DNA of 64,000 nt from Facklamia sp050409585 (GCF_050409585.1 NZ_JBNUPE010000007.1:1-64000); one strand, 5' to 3'; numbered from the stretch's first letter, positions 17,303 to 26,706 are shown. Numbers and translations: made by a program. The notes: generated by a model not told the origin, from the sequence alone.

Positions 17303-18688
17303 TTAGAAAACAATGACAGGCGTACCAACTTCTAAAGCGTTATAAACTTGTTGCATAACTGCTGGTGGAGTATTGATACATCCCATTGATCCATTAGAAC
17401 GATAGATATCTCCACCATAGGCCGGTCTACTAGCAGTATCATGAATACCTTGACCAACAGTATCAAACGGCATCCAATAATCCACATGTACTTTATAGTC
17501 TTTTTCGTTTACCCAGTCATATCCTTCTAAATACCGATCTCTTTCCTTGCTCCAAATTGCATAAGCGCCTGGAACTGTTTCAGCCCCATCTTTTCCTGAA
17601 ACAATCGGTGTTTGTGTGAAAAGTTGACCATTAATATAGATAAACATTGTTTGGTTAGCTAAGTCTACTTCAACATAAGTTGAACCAATATCATCGCCAC
17701 CACTTCCATAACCGCTTCCTACTACTACTGGATCGCGACGTACGTCCTCGCCTTTTTGCAAATCTTCTACAATTTGACTCGCTTCAGCTTGTCGATCAAT
17801 TGACCATCCTAAAGTACCAGGTTGTACTGTAACTTGACCTCGTAAAGTAGAATTAAAGGAACGAGGATTTAAGTAAGATGAATACTTATCATTGTATGTT
17901 TTTAAGAATTCCATAATCATATTTTCATCGAAAACGATTTGATTGTTCTCATCAAAATGCAGCCACTTTTCAATTTCTTTCTTAGGAATGACTTCTTCGT
18001 TGCCATCAATCTCTAAAGTTATCTCTGTATCTACAACATCTTGAATTTGTTCCAAAAACTCTTCAATTTTGCTATCTTGACTGGTCATTGTAGGCTTTTT
18101 GTAATATTGATTTAATTCTACGTTAGAATTACCCGCTTGAATCTGAGCCATCATACCATTTTTTAAAGCTTCCTCATCAATCTGAGTTCCCTGTTTTTCT
18201 TCAACAACATGGTAGCCTTCTGCTTCTGAATAGTCGATAAAGGCATCTTGTGAAGCGGAACGCTTATTATTATCTAAACCTTGGACCTCTAATTTATCCT
18301 GTAATACTTGGTAATCGATCTCTATGTCAGTTAAAGAGGTGTCTTCAAAACTTTGACCTTTAAAGTAATAATTTAACCAAGCATTTGGATTTTGATTATT
18401 ATAAAGCTCTTCCAATTTAGCAGATTGGTCAATTTGAGGCTGTAAATCCTTCATTTTAATACTTGCTACTGACCGATCATTTTCAAAAAATTCAATTTGT
18501 TGATCTAGTACATATTTTTCTATTTTTTCCTCTGCTTGAGGGAGTGTCAAGTTACTTACATCAATTTGTCCCACTTTAGTATTTGCTTGAAAACGATTAG
18601 AATAATAGCCGATTCCACCTGCATATACTAAACCAAAGATTAGGCTTACTATCATTATTGTTACCAGTGAGCGTTTTAAAAATTTCAC
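17303..18688 (-). CDS. L,D-transpeptidase (YkuD) with putative peptidoglycan-binding domains
   Basis: A 461-residue membrane-anchored cell-wall enzyme. One N-terminal transmembrane helix (about 8-28) is followed by an extracellular region (about 35-320) like the PG_binding_4 domains of such proteins, and a YkuD domain from about 335. The catalytic motif is seen as GIHDTASRP and SNGSMGCINTPP, with the Cys nucleophile in SMGCIN. It would form 3-3 peptide crosslinks or attach proteins to peptidoglycan. Sits between FemX-type bridge enzymes, a tight cell-wall neighbourhood, but has its own terminator. Confidence 0.9.
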   Translation of the reverse strand: MKFLKRSLVTIMIVSLIFGLVYAGGIGYYSNRFQANTKVGQIDVSNLTLPQAEEKIEKYVLDQQIEFFENDRSVASIKMKDLQPQIDQSAKLEELYNNQNPNAWLNYYFKGQSFEDTSLTDIEIDYQVLQDKLEVQGLDNNKRSASQDAFIDYSEAEGYHVVEEKQGTQIDEEALKNGMMAQIQAGNSNVELNQYYKKPTMTSQDSKIEEFLEQIQDVVDTEITLEIDGNEEVIPKKEIEKWLHFDENNQIVFDENMIMEFLKTYNDKYSSYLNPRSFNSTLRGQVTVQPGTLGWSIDRQAEASQIVEDLQKGEDVRRDPVVVGSGYGSGGDDIGSTYVEVDLANQTMFIYINGQLFTQTPIVSGKDGAETVPGAYAIWSKERDRYLEGYDWVNEKDYKVHVDYWMPFDTVGQGIHDTASRPAYGGDIYRSNGSMGCINTPPAVMQQVYNALEVGTPVIVF

Positions 18689-18791
18689 AAAATTACCTCC
18701 CTTTCGAGATTCTAGTATATCATGTATTTATGAATATTCTAGTAATAATCTATTACAATTTGTCAGTTATCGTTCTTTACGACTATTATTT

Positions 18792-20027
18792 TCAATTCTT
18801 TTGCCAATTAAAGTAAATTTGGCGCAACTTAAATAATTGACGATATAAGATTGAAATAAAATGCGATAATTCATAATCAAACTCACCAATTCGAGCACTT
18901 TTAACGGCACCCCAACGTTTCTTAAAATTATACAGTCCGGGTGCATCATCTTCATGCTTATCTTCTAAGCCAGAAATTGCTCCCAAGTCAAATGAATGGC
19001 ATCCCCGCTTTTTCGCTTGACGCATCATTTCCCAAACCATAAAGTCATTCGGTAGTAATTCACGTAGTTGATTAGATGAGGCACCATATAAATAATAGCC
19101 TTTCCCACCTGATTGAACGAAAATGGCTCCTGATAAGTAATAGCCGGCTGGATTTTCTTGAGCAATTTGCTCAAGAGTTTTTTTCTGATGAGCAGATTTT
19201 TCAATCGCTTCTTCTAAATGTTTGATTTGTTGTTCAAATTCTGGAGTTGGTTTTTTCTTTTTGAGACTTTTCAATTCTTTTTGACGATTCTTATCATTAG
19301 CATCTAATCCTTCTATGGCTGCTTTTGGATCTAACCTCACTAAGTAAAATTGTGCTTCTCCTTTTGGATTCATTTCATTATAAATTTGCTCGAAATAACT
19401 TATATCTCGAATCCAGAACTTCCCTCTTGCACCTGTTTCTTTCATAAGATTGTAAAAAATAGCCATTTTACTTATAGGCGCCTCTTCTAGAATAAAGCCA
19501 TATTTATTAGCTCTTCGAATATTAGTACGAGTCAATCCTTGAAATGAATCCAGTATTTCTTTTTCACTTTTATTCAAATCTGTAATCATATGGAAACGGG
19601 GCTGAATCGCCTCTTTAAAACCAAAGGTAAACCCTTGATGATTAAATCCATAGCTTTCAATCTGTTCTAATAAATGAGGGGTGGACTCTTCTAGAACTGG
19701 ATCAATTTTGATTAAAAAAGCATTATGTTGTTTTGCATCTTCTTTAACCACTTCTAGAAGGGCTTTAACTGATTCGTTATCGAACCAATCGACCACGAAT
19801 CCCCTAGACACATAACAAATAGAACGTTTGATAATAGGAATTTCTTTATATAATAAGGATGCAACTCCTGTCACTCGGTCTTCATGGCCCACACTAACTC
19901 TCGACCACTTCCAACCTAAAGATTGTTTTATTTTGGCCCAAGAAGACAATTGACACATATCGCCATTGGGGTGGTCTTTTACAAATTGATCATGTTCAGT
20001 ATCACTAATTATAATATTTCGAATCAT
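18792..20027 (-). CDS. FemX/MurM-type peptidoglycan aminoacyltransferase
   Basis: FemABX-family enzyme of 411 residues that adds an amino acid from aminoacyl-tRNA to the lipid II stem peptide. Visible: CQLSSWAKIKQSLGWKWSRV and YVSRGFVVDWFD in the first GNAT-like domain, FQGLTRTNIRRANKYGF before the coiled-coil arm (about 245-300, Lys/Glu-rich), then YYLYGASSN and FDLGAISG in the second domain. It is a tandem copy of the gene at 20329-21564, with the same length and near-identical upstream region (TATAAT and AAGGAG sites). Which residue is added cannot be predicted. Confidence 0.9.
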   Translation of the reverse strand: MIRNIIISDTEHDQFVKDHPNGDMCQLSSWAKIKQSLGWKWSRVSVGHEDRVTGVASLLYKEIPIIKRSICYVSRGFVVDWFDNESVKALLEVVKEDAKQHNAFLIKIDPVLEESTPHLLEQIESYGFNHQGFTFGFKEAIQPRFHMITDLNKSEKEILDSFQGLTRTNIRRANKYGFILEEAPISKMAIFYNLMKETGARGKFWIRDISYFEQIYNEMNPKGEAQFYLVRLDPKAAIEGLDANDKNRQKELKSLKKKKPTPEFEQQIKHLEEAIEKSAHQKKTLEQIAQENPAGYYLSGAIFVQSGGKGYYLYGASSNQLRELLPNDFMVWEMMRQAKKRGCHSFDLGAISGLEDKHEDDAPGLYNFKKRWGAVKSARIGEFDYELSHFISILYRQLFKLRQIYFNWQKN

Positions 20028-20057
20028 TGTGGAACTCCTTCTCCATCTTTCTTTGAT

Positions 20058-20063
20058 ATTATA
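20058..20063 (-). promoter_or_regulatory. -10 box of the second FemX gene
   Basis: TATAAT on the minus strand preceded by TGC (extended -10), about 31 bases before the start codon. The same layout precedes the sister gene at 20329-21564. The remaining gap up to 20328 shows nothing else. Confidence 0.6.
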
Positions 20064-20328
20064 GCATAGGTGAAAAATCTTCCAATTGATCCGCTCTTAC
20101 ATTCTAATTAAATGAAATTAAGTGAATCTTAGAAATAAAAATATAAGTTGGGCTATTATATATTACTAGCCATAAAATAATAAGGAAGAATTTAATTCAA
20201 TATTTCTACTTCAAGTGTTCGAATAGTATTTTAAATATAATCTTAATTTCATATGTAACTCACTTAAAATTTGAACCCCTAGAAGTAGCTTGCTAATATC
20301 CATTTTAACTTTCGTTAAAATAAAGCCG

Positions 20329-21564
20329 TTACCGATTTCTAAGCTGAATCAATCGCGCTCTTAAAGAAAAGGCAAAGCGATATAATTTAGTAAGTATTGG
20401 CGAAAGTACGTAATCAAACTCACCGATTCGAGCTCTTTTATTAGCTCCCCATCGCTTTTTAAATTCAAACAAACCAGGTGCGTCATCCTCTGGATGCCCC
20501 TCCATACCCGACACCCCTCCAAAATCATACGATAAACACCCCTGTTCTTGAGCATAACGCATCATTTCCCATTGCATAAAGTAATTAGGTAATAAATCAC
20601 GGAATTGGTTAGAAGATGCACCATATAAATAATAGGCCTTGCGTCCACATTGAACGTAGATTGCTCCTGATAAATAGATGGTTTCTTCACTTTCGTTTTC
20701 TGCCTGCTTTAAGGATTCTATTAAATCGTAAGTATTTGCAATCGACTGTTCGATTTGCTCTAACTGTTGCAGAATTCCTTCACTGATTTCTTTCTTCGAC
20801 AAATTCTTCTGTTCTTTTTGGCGGTTTTTAACATCTTGTTCGAGCCCTTTGATTGCTTGGTCTGGATTCAATTTTACTAAAAAGAGCTTGGCTTCATGAG
20901 GAGGATTCATTTCTTGATAAATGCGTTTAAAATATGAAAGATCACGAATTAAAAAGCCATCTCGATCACCAGTAACTTTCATGATGTCATAGAAAATAGA
21001 CATCTTACTCTCAGGAGCATCTTCTAAATCAAAGCCATACTTATTGGCTTTTCTGACATTAGTTCGCGTTCGACCTTGAAAGGATTTTAAGAGTTCTTTT
21101 TCATTCTTATTAATATCAGTTACCATATGAAAGCGCGGTTGAGCCGCCTCTTTAAAGCCAAATGTGAACCCTTGATGCTTAAAGCCAAAGGATTCAATTT
21201 GTTCTAATAGACCAGCTGTTGATTCTTCTATATCAGGATCTATTTTTATTAGAAAAGCGCGGTGTTTTTTAGCATCTTCTTTTACCGCTTCTAACAATGC
21301 TTTGACCGATTCATCATCGAACCAATCGACCACGAATCCCCTCGAAACATAACAGATAGACCGTTTGATCAATGGGATTTCTTTATATAATAAGGAAGCG
21401 GCGCCTGTCACTTGGGCATCAGTTCCCACACTAACTCTTGACCACTTCCAACCAAAAGCTTGTTTTACTTTTCCCCAAGAGGATAGTTGGCACATATCGC
21501 CATTAGAATGTTCTTTTACAAATTGATCATGTTCTTTGTCACTAATTTTAATATTTTGAATCAT
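20329..21564 (-). CDS. FemX/MurM-type peptidoglycan aminoacyltransferase, tandem copy
   Basis: FemABX-family enzyme of 411 residues, clearly a duplicate of the gene at 18792-20027. It shares CQLSSWGKVKQAFGWKWSRV, YVSRGFVVDWFDDESVKALL, RTRTNVRKANKYGF and YLYGASSNQFRDLLPN; the coiled-coil arm (about 245-300) is the most changed part. I place the start at ATG 21564 behind AAGGAG because the -10 box lies at 21596-21601, on top of any longer start, and this gives the same length as its twin. Tandem MurM/MurN-like pairs usually add successive residues of an interpeptide bridge. Confidence 0.9.
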   Translation of the reverse strand: MIQNIKISDKEHDQFVKEHSNGDMCQLSSWGKVKQAFGWKWSRVSVGTDAQVTGAASLLYKEIPLIKRSICYVSRGFVVDWFDDESVKALLEAVKEDAKKHRAFLIKIDPDIEESTAGLLEQIESFGFKHQGFTFGFKEAAQPRFHMVTDINKNEKELLKSFQGRTRTNVRKANKYGFDLEDAPESKMSIFYDIMKVTGDRDGFLIRDLSYFKRIYQEMNPPHEAKLFLVKLNPDQAIKGLEQDVKNRQKEQKNLSKKEISEGILQQLEQIEQSIANTYDLIESLKQAENESEETIYLSGAIYVQCGRKAYYLYGASSNQFRDLLPNYFMQWEMMRYAQEQGCLSYDFGGVSGMEGHPEDDAPGLFEFKKRWGANKRARIGEFDYVLSPILTKLYRFAFSLRARLIQLRNR

Positions 21565-21595
21565 TGTGGCACTCCTTCTCCGTCCATTCTCAAAC

Positions 21596-21601
21596 ATTAT
21601 A
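21596..21601 (-). promoter_or_regulatory. -10 box of the tandem FemX gene
   Basis: TATAAT preceded by TGC on the minus strand, 31 bases before the chosen start. It excludes an upstream start codon at 21597. Confidence 0.6.
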
Positions 21602-21753
21602 GCATAAGTAGCTATTCTACTGATATTAATTCAAACATATTCAAACTCCGTTGGTAGAAACAAAGGGGGCAATTTTCTGGTAATATAGACAGCAAAGTTA
21701 TAGGATTGTAGTTGAATACTTTTTTTACAAAGTTAAATAAAGGATGATTTAAA

Positions 21754-23091
21754 ATGAACAAAAAATATTATTTAACAGCCTTAAAAATGGCTTGGCCTTC
21801 GGTCTTGGAGTCTTTTTTTATTGCCTTAGCGGGGATGATAGATACCATGATGGTAGGAAGTTTAGGAAGCTATGCCATTGCAGCCGTTGGTTTAACCACT
21901 CAACCAAAATTTATTGCCTTAGCAATTTTTATTTCGATTAATATAGCCGTTTCGTCTTTAGTTGCTAGACGTCGAGGTCAAAAAGATAAAATGGGTGCTA
22001 ATAGCGTTTTTCTTACCGCCATGATTCTAACTCTTATATTATGTTTACTTTTTAGTTTGATCACTGTTTTCTTTGCCAGTGATATTATCCACTTAGCAGG
22101 TAGTCAACCAGATACTCACCCTTCTGCAGTTCTTTATTATCAAATTATTATGGGTGGCATGGTCTTTAACTTAATTGCTATGACGATCAATGCCGCTCAA
22201 AGAGGAAGTGGTAATACCAAAATAGCTTTTGTCACTAACCTGACTTCTTCTGTCTTGAACGTCTTCTTTAACTACCTATTAATTGGTGGTAAGTTTGGCT
22301 TCCCGGCTTTAGGTATTAAAGGAGCGGCTATTGCGACTGTACTCGGTTCAGTCGTAGCAATGTTTATGAGTGTACGCTCATTATTTAAACCTCATAGTTT
22401 GATTCAAGTTAGGTATCTCTTGAAAAACAAAGTTCATTTTGATTTCAATGTTGCTAAAACGATTGGGAAGCTCTCATCATCTATGTATATCGAAAACTTA
22501 GCGATGCGGATTGGTTTCTTAGCCACTGCATTAACTGCTGCTAGCTTAGGAACAAACACTTTCGCAATCCATAATGCTGGTATGAATATTTTGGGTTTAG
22601 GATTTTCTTTTGCGGATGGAATGCAGGTAGCGGCTGTTGCTCTTGCAGGTAAGGCCTTAGGTGAAGAAAAACCTAAAGTAGCGATTGAATTTGGTCAAAT
22701 TTGCCAACGAATAGGACTTGTTATTTCTATAATACTCTCAGCCTTTTTATTCTTCTTCGGACGCGATTTAATGGGTATTTACTTCAGGGACCCTCAGTTG
22801 ATTGACCAATCTATTATTGTTATTCAATTCACTATGGTCATTGTTCTATTACAGATCTCACAAATCATTTATGCAGGTTGTCTTAGATCAGGTGGTGATG
22901 TTAAATATACCTTATTCGTAGGAATTATTTCAGCATCCATTATTCGTACCGCAGTTACTCTTATTTTGGTCAATATTTTTAAGCTCGGACTCGCTGGCAT
23001 TTGGATCGGTGTACTATCTGATCAATTTTCACGCTTTCTTCTTATGCGCCACCGATTTAAGGCAGGAAAATGGACTCAAATTCGTATTTAA
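21754..23091 (+). CDS. MATE-family efflux transporter
   Basis: A 445-residue integral membrane protein with about 12 hydrophobic segments, typical of MATE drug/sodium antiporters. It begins LTALKMAWPSVLESFFIALAG, has the family segment IAVSSLVARRRGQ after helix 2, and the second-half repeat with GMNILGLGFSFADGMQVAA. Substrate unknown. It is alone on the plus strand, divergent from the FemX gene, and ends 5 bases before a MITE-like palindrome that probably stops transcription. Confidence 0.9.
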   Translation: MNKKYYLTALKMAWPSVLESFFIALAGMIDTMMVGSLGSYAIAAVGLTTQPKFIALAIFISINIAVSSLVARRRGQKDKMGANSVFLTAMILTLILCLLFSLITVFFASDIIHLAGSQPDTHPSAVLYYQIIMGGMVFNLIAMTINAAQRGSGNTKIAFVTNLTSSVLNVFFNYLLIGGKFGFPALGIKGAAIATVLGSVVAMFMSVRSLFKPHSLIQVRYLLKNKVHFDFNVAKTIGKLSSSMYIENLAMRIGFLATALTAASLGTNTFAIHNAGMNILGLGFSFADGMQVAAVALAGKALGEEKPKVAIEFGQICQRIGLVISIILSAFLFFFGRDLMGIYFRDPQLIDQSIIVIQFTMVIVLLQISQIIYAGCLRSGGDVKYTLFVGIISASIIRTAVTLILVNIFKLGLAGIWIGVLSDQFSRFLLMRHRFKAGKWTQIRI

Positions 23092-23095
23092 TATA

Positions 23096-23294
23096 AAAAC
23101 CATCTTGTTGTTTTTAGAACTGACCCCAAATAGTGAGACCAACATAAAAACACCTACGGATAAAATCCATAGGTGCATAAAATTTACTTTTTTACCTATC
23201 TACTTAACAAGGAGCCGTTCAGAATTCGTGTGAAAGGTGTTTTTATTCTGCCCCATTTATGGGGTGCAGTGTCTTTTAGCAACAAGATGGTTTT
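23096..23294. mobile_element. MITE-like palindromic element, IS3-type ends
   Basis: About 199 bases bounded by perfect 15-base inverted ends (AAAACCATCTTGTTG). The similarity continues inward: one end reads AACTGACCCC, the other CACTGCACCCC, and both then reach AAAAACACCT. The ACTGACCCC-type sequence is like the ends of IS3/IS150-group insertion sequences. There is an internal hairpin (CACCTACGGAT / ATCCATAGGTG) and no coding capacity. It fills the gap between two convergent genes and may act as a two-way terminator. Confidence 0.6.
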
Positions 23295-23301
23295 CACTGG
23301 A

Positions 23302-24624
23302 TTAAATATTCAATAAACGACTAGCTACTTCAAAATATACTAGTAAGGATGCAGTATCAACAATCGTCGTAATTAAAGGACCTGCCATAACAGTAGGGTC
23401 GATCTTTAATTTGTCTGCCAAAATTGGTAATAAACCACCGATTACTTTGGATAACATGACGGTCATTAATAAAGTGATCGATACGACCAGATTCACTTGG
23501 AATGAAACAGAATCTAAAATTAAAATTCTTAACATATTGACCACAACCAAGGCAAGTCCAACAATAAAACCTATCCTAAGTTCTTTTAGTAAAATTTTCA
23601 CAAAAGAAACACCTTGTAATTCTCCTAAATATAGGGCTCTTATAATAGTAGTCGAGGACTGACTTCCTGCATTCCCCCCACTATCCATTAACATCGGTAT
23701 ATACATGGCTAAAGCTACGTTGGTAGCTAAAGTCACTTCATAGCGTTGAATTATAAAACCCGTGACAGATGCAGTAATTAAACAAATGATTAACCAGGTA
23801 ATTCGACTGCGGGCTATCGACAAATCAGATTGTTTTAAATAATGCGTTTCTTCCACGTCATTGATCCCGTGAATGTTTCCGAAGTCTTCATGGTACTCTT
23901 CTGCTAAGATATCAATGGCCCATTCAACAGGAACAGTACCTACTAAACGATTTTCTGAATCGACAACCGGTATTTCTGACAAGTCATATTTTTGAGCCAA
24001 TTTAGCTACCACTTCTTGATCATCTTTAGCTGATACTGTGCGTGTTAAGCCCTTTAATAAGTCAGATACTTCAGCTTGAGGATAACGAATTAAATCACCC
24101 AAATGAATAAATCCTAACAAGCGTAGCGATCCATCTGTAATCCAGATTTGTTCTAATTTATTGGCATCTAGGTCTGATTGGAGTACCAGATTATATATTT
24201 CTTTAAGGGTCAAGCGTTCTTTTGCAGCTAAAAAGTTAACGGTCATCACTGATCCGACGCTTTCTTCTGGATAACCCAACAATTGATTAATAATTGGTCG
24301 CCGATCTTCGGTGACAAAGTATTGCATGATTTTTTTTACCATATTGGCTGGTAATTCTTGCAAAGTGTCAACTAGTTCATTTTCATCAAGTTCTTTGATC
24401 AATTCACCAGTATCTTCATCAGATAGAATCTCAATGATTTCCATTTTCTTTTCTTTACTCAGCTCGGCAAAAGTATCCGCTAATAGATCTTTACTCAACA
24501 ATTTAATCCTTAAAGCAATTTCATAGGCCGTTAAGTTATCAAATTGTTCAGCAATATCAATTGGGTCCATGCGATTGATTTTTTCTTGTAAATGATTAAT
24601 TTGATCGATTTGGTATTTCTTCAT
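23302..24624 (-). CDS. mgtE: MgtE-family magnesium transporter
   Basis: A 440-residue magnesium channel. It has an N-terminal helical MgtE_N domain (about 1-125, PIDIAEQFDNL), two CBS domains (about 130-250, including EESVGSVMTVNFLA and DLSEIPVVDSENRLVGTVP), a plug helix, and five C-terminal membrane helices from about 280 with MLMDSGGNAGSQSST, the ion-pore signature. Cytosolic domains sense magnesium and close the pore. The gene has a long leader (24625-24845) that may also sense metal. Confidence 0.93.
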   Translation of the reverse strand: MKKYQIDQINHLQEKINRMDPIDIAEQFDNLTAYEIALRIKLLSKDLLADTFAELSKEKKMEIIEILSDEDTGELIKELDENELVDTLQELPANMVKKIMQYFVTEDRRPIINQLLGYPEESVGSVMTVNFLAAKERLTLKEIYNLVLQSDLDANKLEQIWITDGSLRLLGFIHLGDLIRYPQAEVSDLLKGLTRTVSAKDDQEVVAKLAQKYDLSEIPVVDSENRLVGTVPVEWAIDILAEEYHEDFGNIHGINDVEETHYLKQSDLSIARSRITWLIICLITASVTGFIIQRYEVTLATNVALAMYIPMLMDSGGNAGSQSSTTIIRALYLGELQGVSFVKILLKELRIGFIVGLALVVVNMLRILILDSVSFQVNLVVSITLLMTVMLSKVIGGLLPILADKLKIDPTVMAGPLITTIVDTASLLVYFEVASRLLNI

Positions 24625-24845
24625 TTGTTTCCCTCCTAAATGAAAATTCTTTCATTTATATGTGATTTTACAAATCACTGTCATTTTTATAGTTAAACAA
24701 TTAAAGAACACCCACTAAAAGCAAGGCGAGTAAGCGATGCTGATAGTGAATGTCTTTTTTTATAATTCTTGTTACTCCAGACTCGAACATCTTCTCCAGC
24801 ATCCATCTTACTCACCCCTTGAAATTATTTATATTCATTATATCA
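24625..24845 (-). promoter_or_regulatory. long structured 5' leader of mgtE with promoter
   Basis: A promoter -10 (TATGATATAAT) lies at about 24836-24845 on the minus strand, giving a leader of roughly 200 bases before the mgtE start. It contains a long-range stem pairing GAGTAAG and GATGCTG (about 24795-24812) with CAGCATC and CTTACTC (about 24728-24743), a central arm with GGAGAAGATGTTCGAGTC, and a short hairpin GTGATTTgtaAAATCAC (24663-24678). I cannot match it to the M-box (ykoK) consensus. It is a candidate metal-responsive leader. Confidence 0.5.
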
Positions 24846-24887
24846 TAGCAATTTATTTAATCGAATGCTAGCTGAAAAAGCAATCTA

Positions 24888-25940
24888 TTAAATGGATTGC
24901 TCTTCTTTTCTAAAACAATGTTGCTTACTATTAGCAAAGCGAACTAACATTAACATAACAGGCACCTCTACTAAGACACCGACAACAGTCGTTAAAGTAG
25001 CTCCAGAAGAAAGTCCAAAAAGTGAAATAGCTACCGCTACCGCTAATTCAAAAAAGTTAGAAGCACCAATCATGCCGCAAGGTGCTGCTATTGAGTATGG
25101 CAGGTTGACTTTATATGCTATAGCAAAAGTAATTCCAAAGATTAGTAAAGTTTGAATAATCAAAGGAATAGAAATCAATAGAATATTAAGCGGCTGATTC
25201 ATAATATGGTTACCTTGGAAAGAGAAAATAATAATCAAAGTCAATAATAGGCCTAAAGAAGTGTAACGATCAAAAGATGGAATAAAGGTATTCTCTAAGT
25301 AATCATTGCCTTTATTTGAGATAATAATGCGACGTGTAACCATACTCATTAAAAGCGGAATAACAATAAAAAGTACAATAGATAATAATAGCGTCTCCCA
25401 AGGAATAGCAATATTCCCCATCTTTAATAAGAAACTAACAATTGGTACATAAGCTACTAAAAGGATCAAATCATTGGTTGCCACTTGAACCAAAGTATAA
25501 GCACTGTTTCCTCGAGTCAATTTCGACCAAACAAAGACCATAGCAGTACATGGAGCTGCTCCTAAGAGAACGGCACCCGCTACATATTCAGAAGCTAATT
25601 CAGCTGATAAGAAACGACCATAGATAATATTAAAGAATAAATAAGCGATAAAATACATGGTAAGTGGTTTGATCACCCAGTTGACCATCCAAGTAATATA
25701 TAAGCCCTTAGGATTTTTTCCAATATTCTTAACACTATTAAAATCTATTTTCAACATCATAGGGTAAATCATAATCCATAGGAGAATAGTTGTAGGAATG
25801 GAAACATTATAGAATTCAAATTGCCCGAGAAAGACTGGTATTTGCGGAATGAATTTTCCAATTAACACACCCATCATCATACAAACCAACACCCATAATG
25901 TTAAGTTTTTTTCAAACGATTTCATTTCAACTTGATTCAT
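24888..25940 (-). CDS. arsenite efflux transporter, ACR3 family
   Basis: Ten-helix ACR3-type permease of about 350 residues that exports arsenite. The family segment GAAPCTAMVFVWSKLTRGN carries the conserved Cys; other helices include APCGMIGASNFFELAVA. I place the start at ATG 25940 because AGGAGG lies 8 bases upstream; a longer in-frame start at 25973 would overlap arsC. It follows arsC by 10 bases and forms an ars operon with a damaged arsR. Confidence 0.92.
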   Translation of the reverse strand: MNQVEMKSFEKNLTLWVLVCMMMGVLIGKFIPQIPVFLGQFEFYNVSIPTTILLWIMIYPMMLKIDFNSVKNIGKNPKGLYITWMVNWVIKPLTMYFIAYLFFNIIYGRFLSAELASEYVAGAVLLGAAPCTAMVFVWSKLTRGNSAYTLVQVATNDLILLVAYVPIVSFLLKMGNIAIPWETLLLSIVLFIVIPLLMSMVTRRIIISNKGNDYLENTFIPSFDRYTSLGLLLTLIIIFSFQGNHIMNQPLNILLISIPLIIQTLLIFGITFAIAYKVNLPYSIAAPCGMIGASNFFELAVAVAISLFGLSSGATLTTVVGVLVEVPVMLMLVRFANSKQHCFRKEEQSI

Positions 25941-25950
25941 AAAAAACCTC

Positions 25951-26349
25951 CTATAATTGACTAATTTCGGCAACTAATTCTTTGACTTTTTGATCAATCG
26001 AAGCAACCACTTCTTTAAATGCTTCATCTGATTTACCACTGGGATCTTCTAAGCCCCAATCCTCTTTGCGATCATTAAAAGGAAGAAACGGACAATTCAC
26101 ATTACAGCCCATAGTGATCAAATAGTCGATTTCAGCTAGTTCAGTGATTAATTTAGGCTGCTGGTTAGCTTCCATATCTATCTGGTAGATATCTTTCATT
26201 AAACGCACAGCCTCTTGATTAATTTGATCTTTTTCTTCCGTTCCAGCTGAATATGCCTCAATTACACCTTGACCATAACGTTTGGCAAGCGCTTCTGCTA
26301 TTTGGCTTCGACATGAGTTATGAACACAGACAAATGCTACTTTTTTCAT
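25951..26349 (-). CDS. arsC: arsenate reductase, thioredoxin-coupled
   Basis: A 132-residue low-molecular-weight phosphatase-fold reductase turning arsenate into arsenite. The P-loop is VCVHNSCRSQIAEALAKRYG (Cys near residue 8, second Cys at SCRSQ); the redox Cys residues lie in ITMGCNVNCPFLP near residue 80. It is the S. aureus/B. subtilis type that uses thioredoxin. It is between arsR and the ACR3 pump in one operon. Confidence 0.93.
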   Translation of the reverse strand: MKKVAFVCVHNSCRSQIAEALAKRYGQGVIEAYSAGTEEKDQINQEAVRLMKDIYQIDMEANQQPKLITELAEIDYLITMGCNVNCPFLPFNDRKEDWGLEDPSGKSDEAFKEVVASIDQKVKELVAEISQL

Positions 26350-26377
26350 TTTACAACTCCTTTAAATAGCTAACTGC

Positions 26378-26677
26378 TTAAAACTTGTTGATTTCTTTAT
26401 CAGTAGGCTTAGTTAAAACATTGAGATTTGACATAAAGCGATTTCGCCCTTGATTAGAAATACGATCGTAAACCCATTTCTCTTCCTGACGCTCTTTAAC
26501 AATGCCTGATCCAACTATTTTTTTCATGTGGTAAGACAATCCCGATGGAGAATGGTCAAGTTGCTCAAGTAATACACAAGCACACTGTTCCCCCTTCTTC
26601 AAAAGCTGCAAAATAACTAAACGATTCTCATCACTTAACGCTTTGTCTTAATCAACCATCACCTTTAAATCTTCCAT
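26378..26677 (-). pseudogene. ArsR-family repressor with an early stop codon
   Basis: From ATG at 26677 the frame reads MEDLKVMVD, hits TAA at 26648-26650, then continues KALSDENRLVILQLLKKGEQ and the winged-helix region LDHSPSGLSYHMKKIVGSG. The ECACVL-type metal site reads QCACVL. Without the stop it would be a normal ArsR of about 99 residues. Re-initiation at a downstream TTG would drop the first helices, so repression is probably lost and the operon may be constitutive. A sequencing error is possible. Confidence 0.75.
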
Positions 26678-26690
26678 TTTATCACCTCAC

Positions 26691-26706
26691 ATCAAATCTT
26701 ATTGAT
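26691..26706. promoter_or_regulatory. ArsR-type operator
   Basis: ATCAA-N6-TTGAT inverted repeat directly upstream of the arsR start, the usual ArsR/SmtB operator shape. Further upstream, ATCAAAACAAATTGG may be another half-site. The operator is kept although the repressor reading frame is interrupted. Confidence 0.55.

Noticed and set aside
24660..24840. M-box (ykoK) magnesium riboswitch before mgtE
   Set aside because: I could not find the conserved GGTGAGGCTCC and GCTGCTGCCC-type segments; kept only as an unassigned leader.
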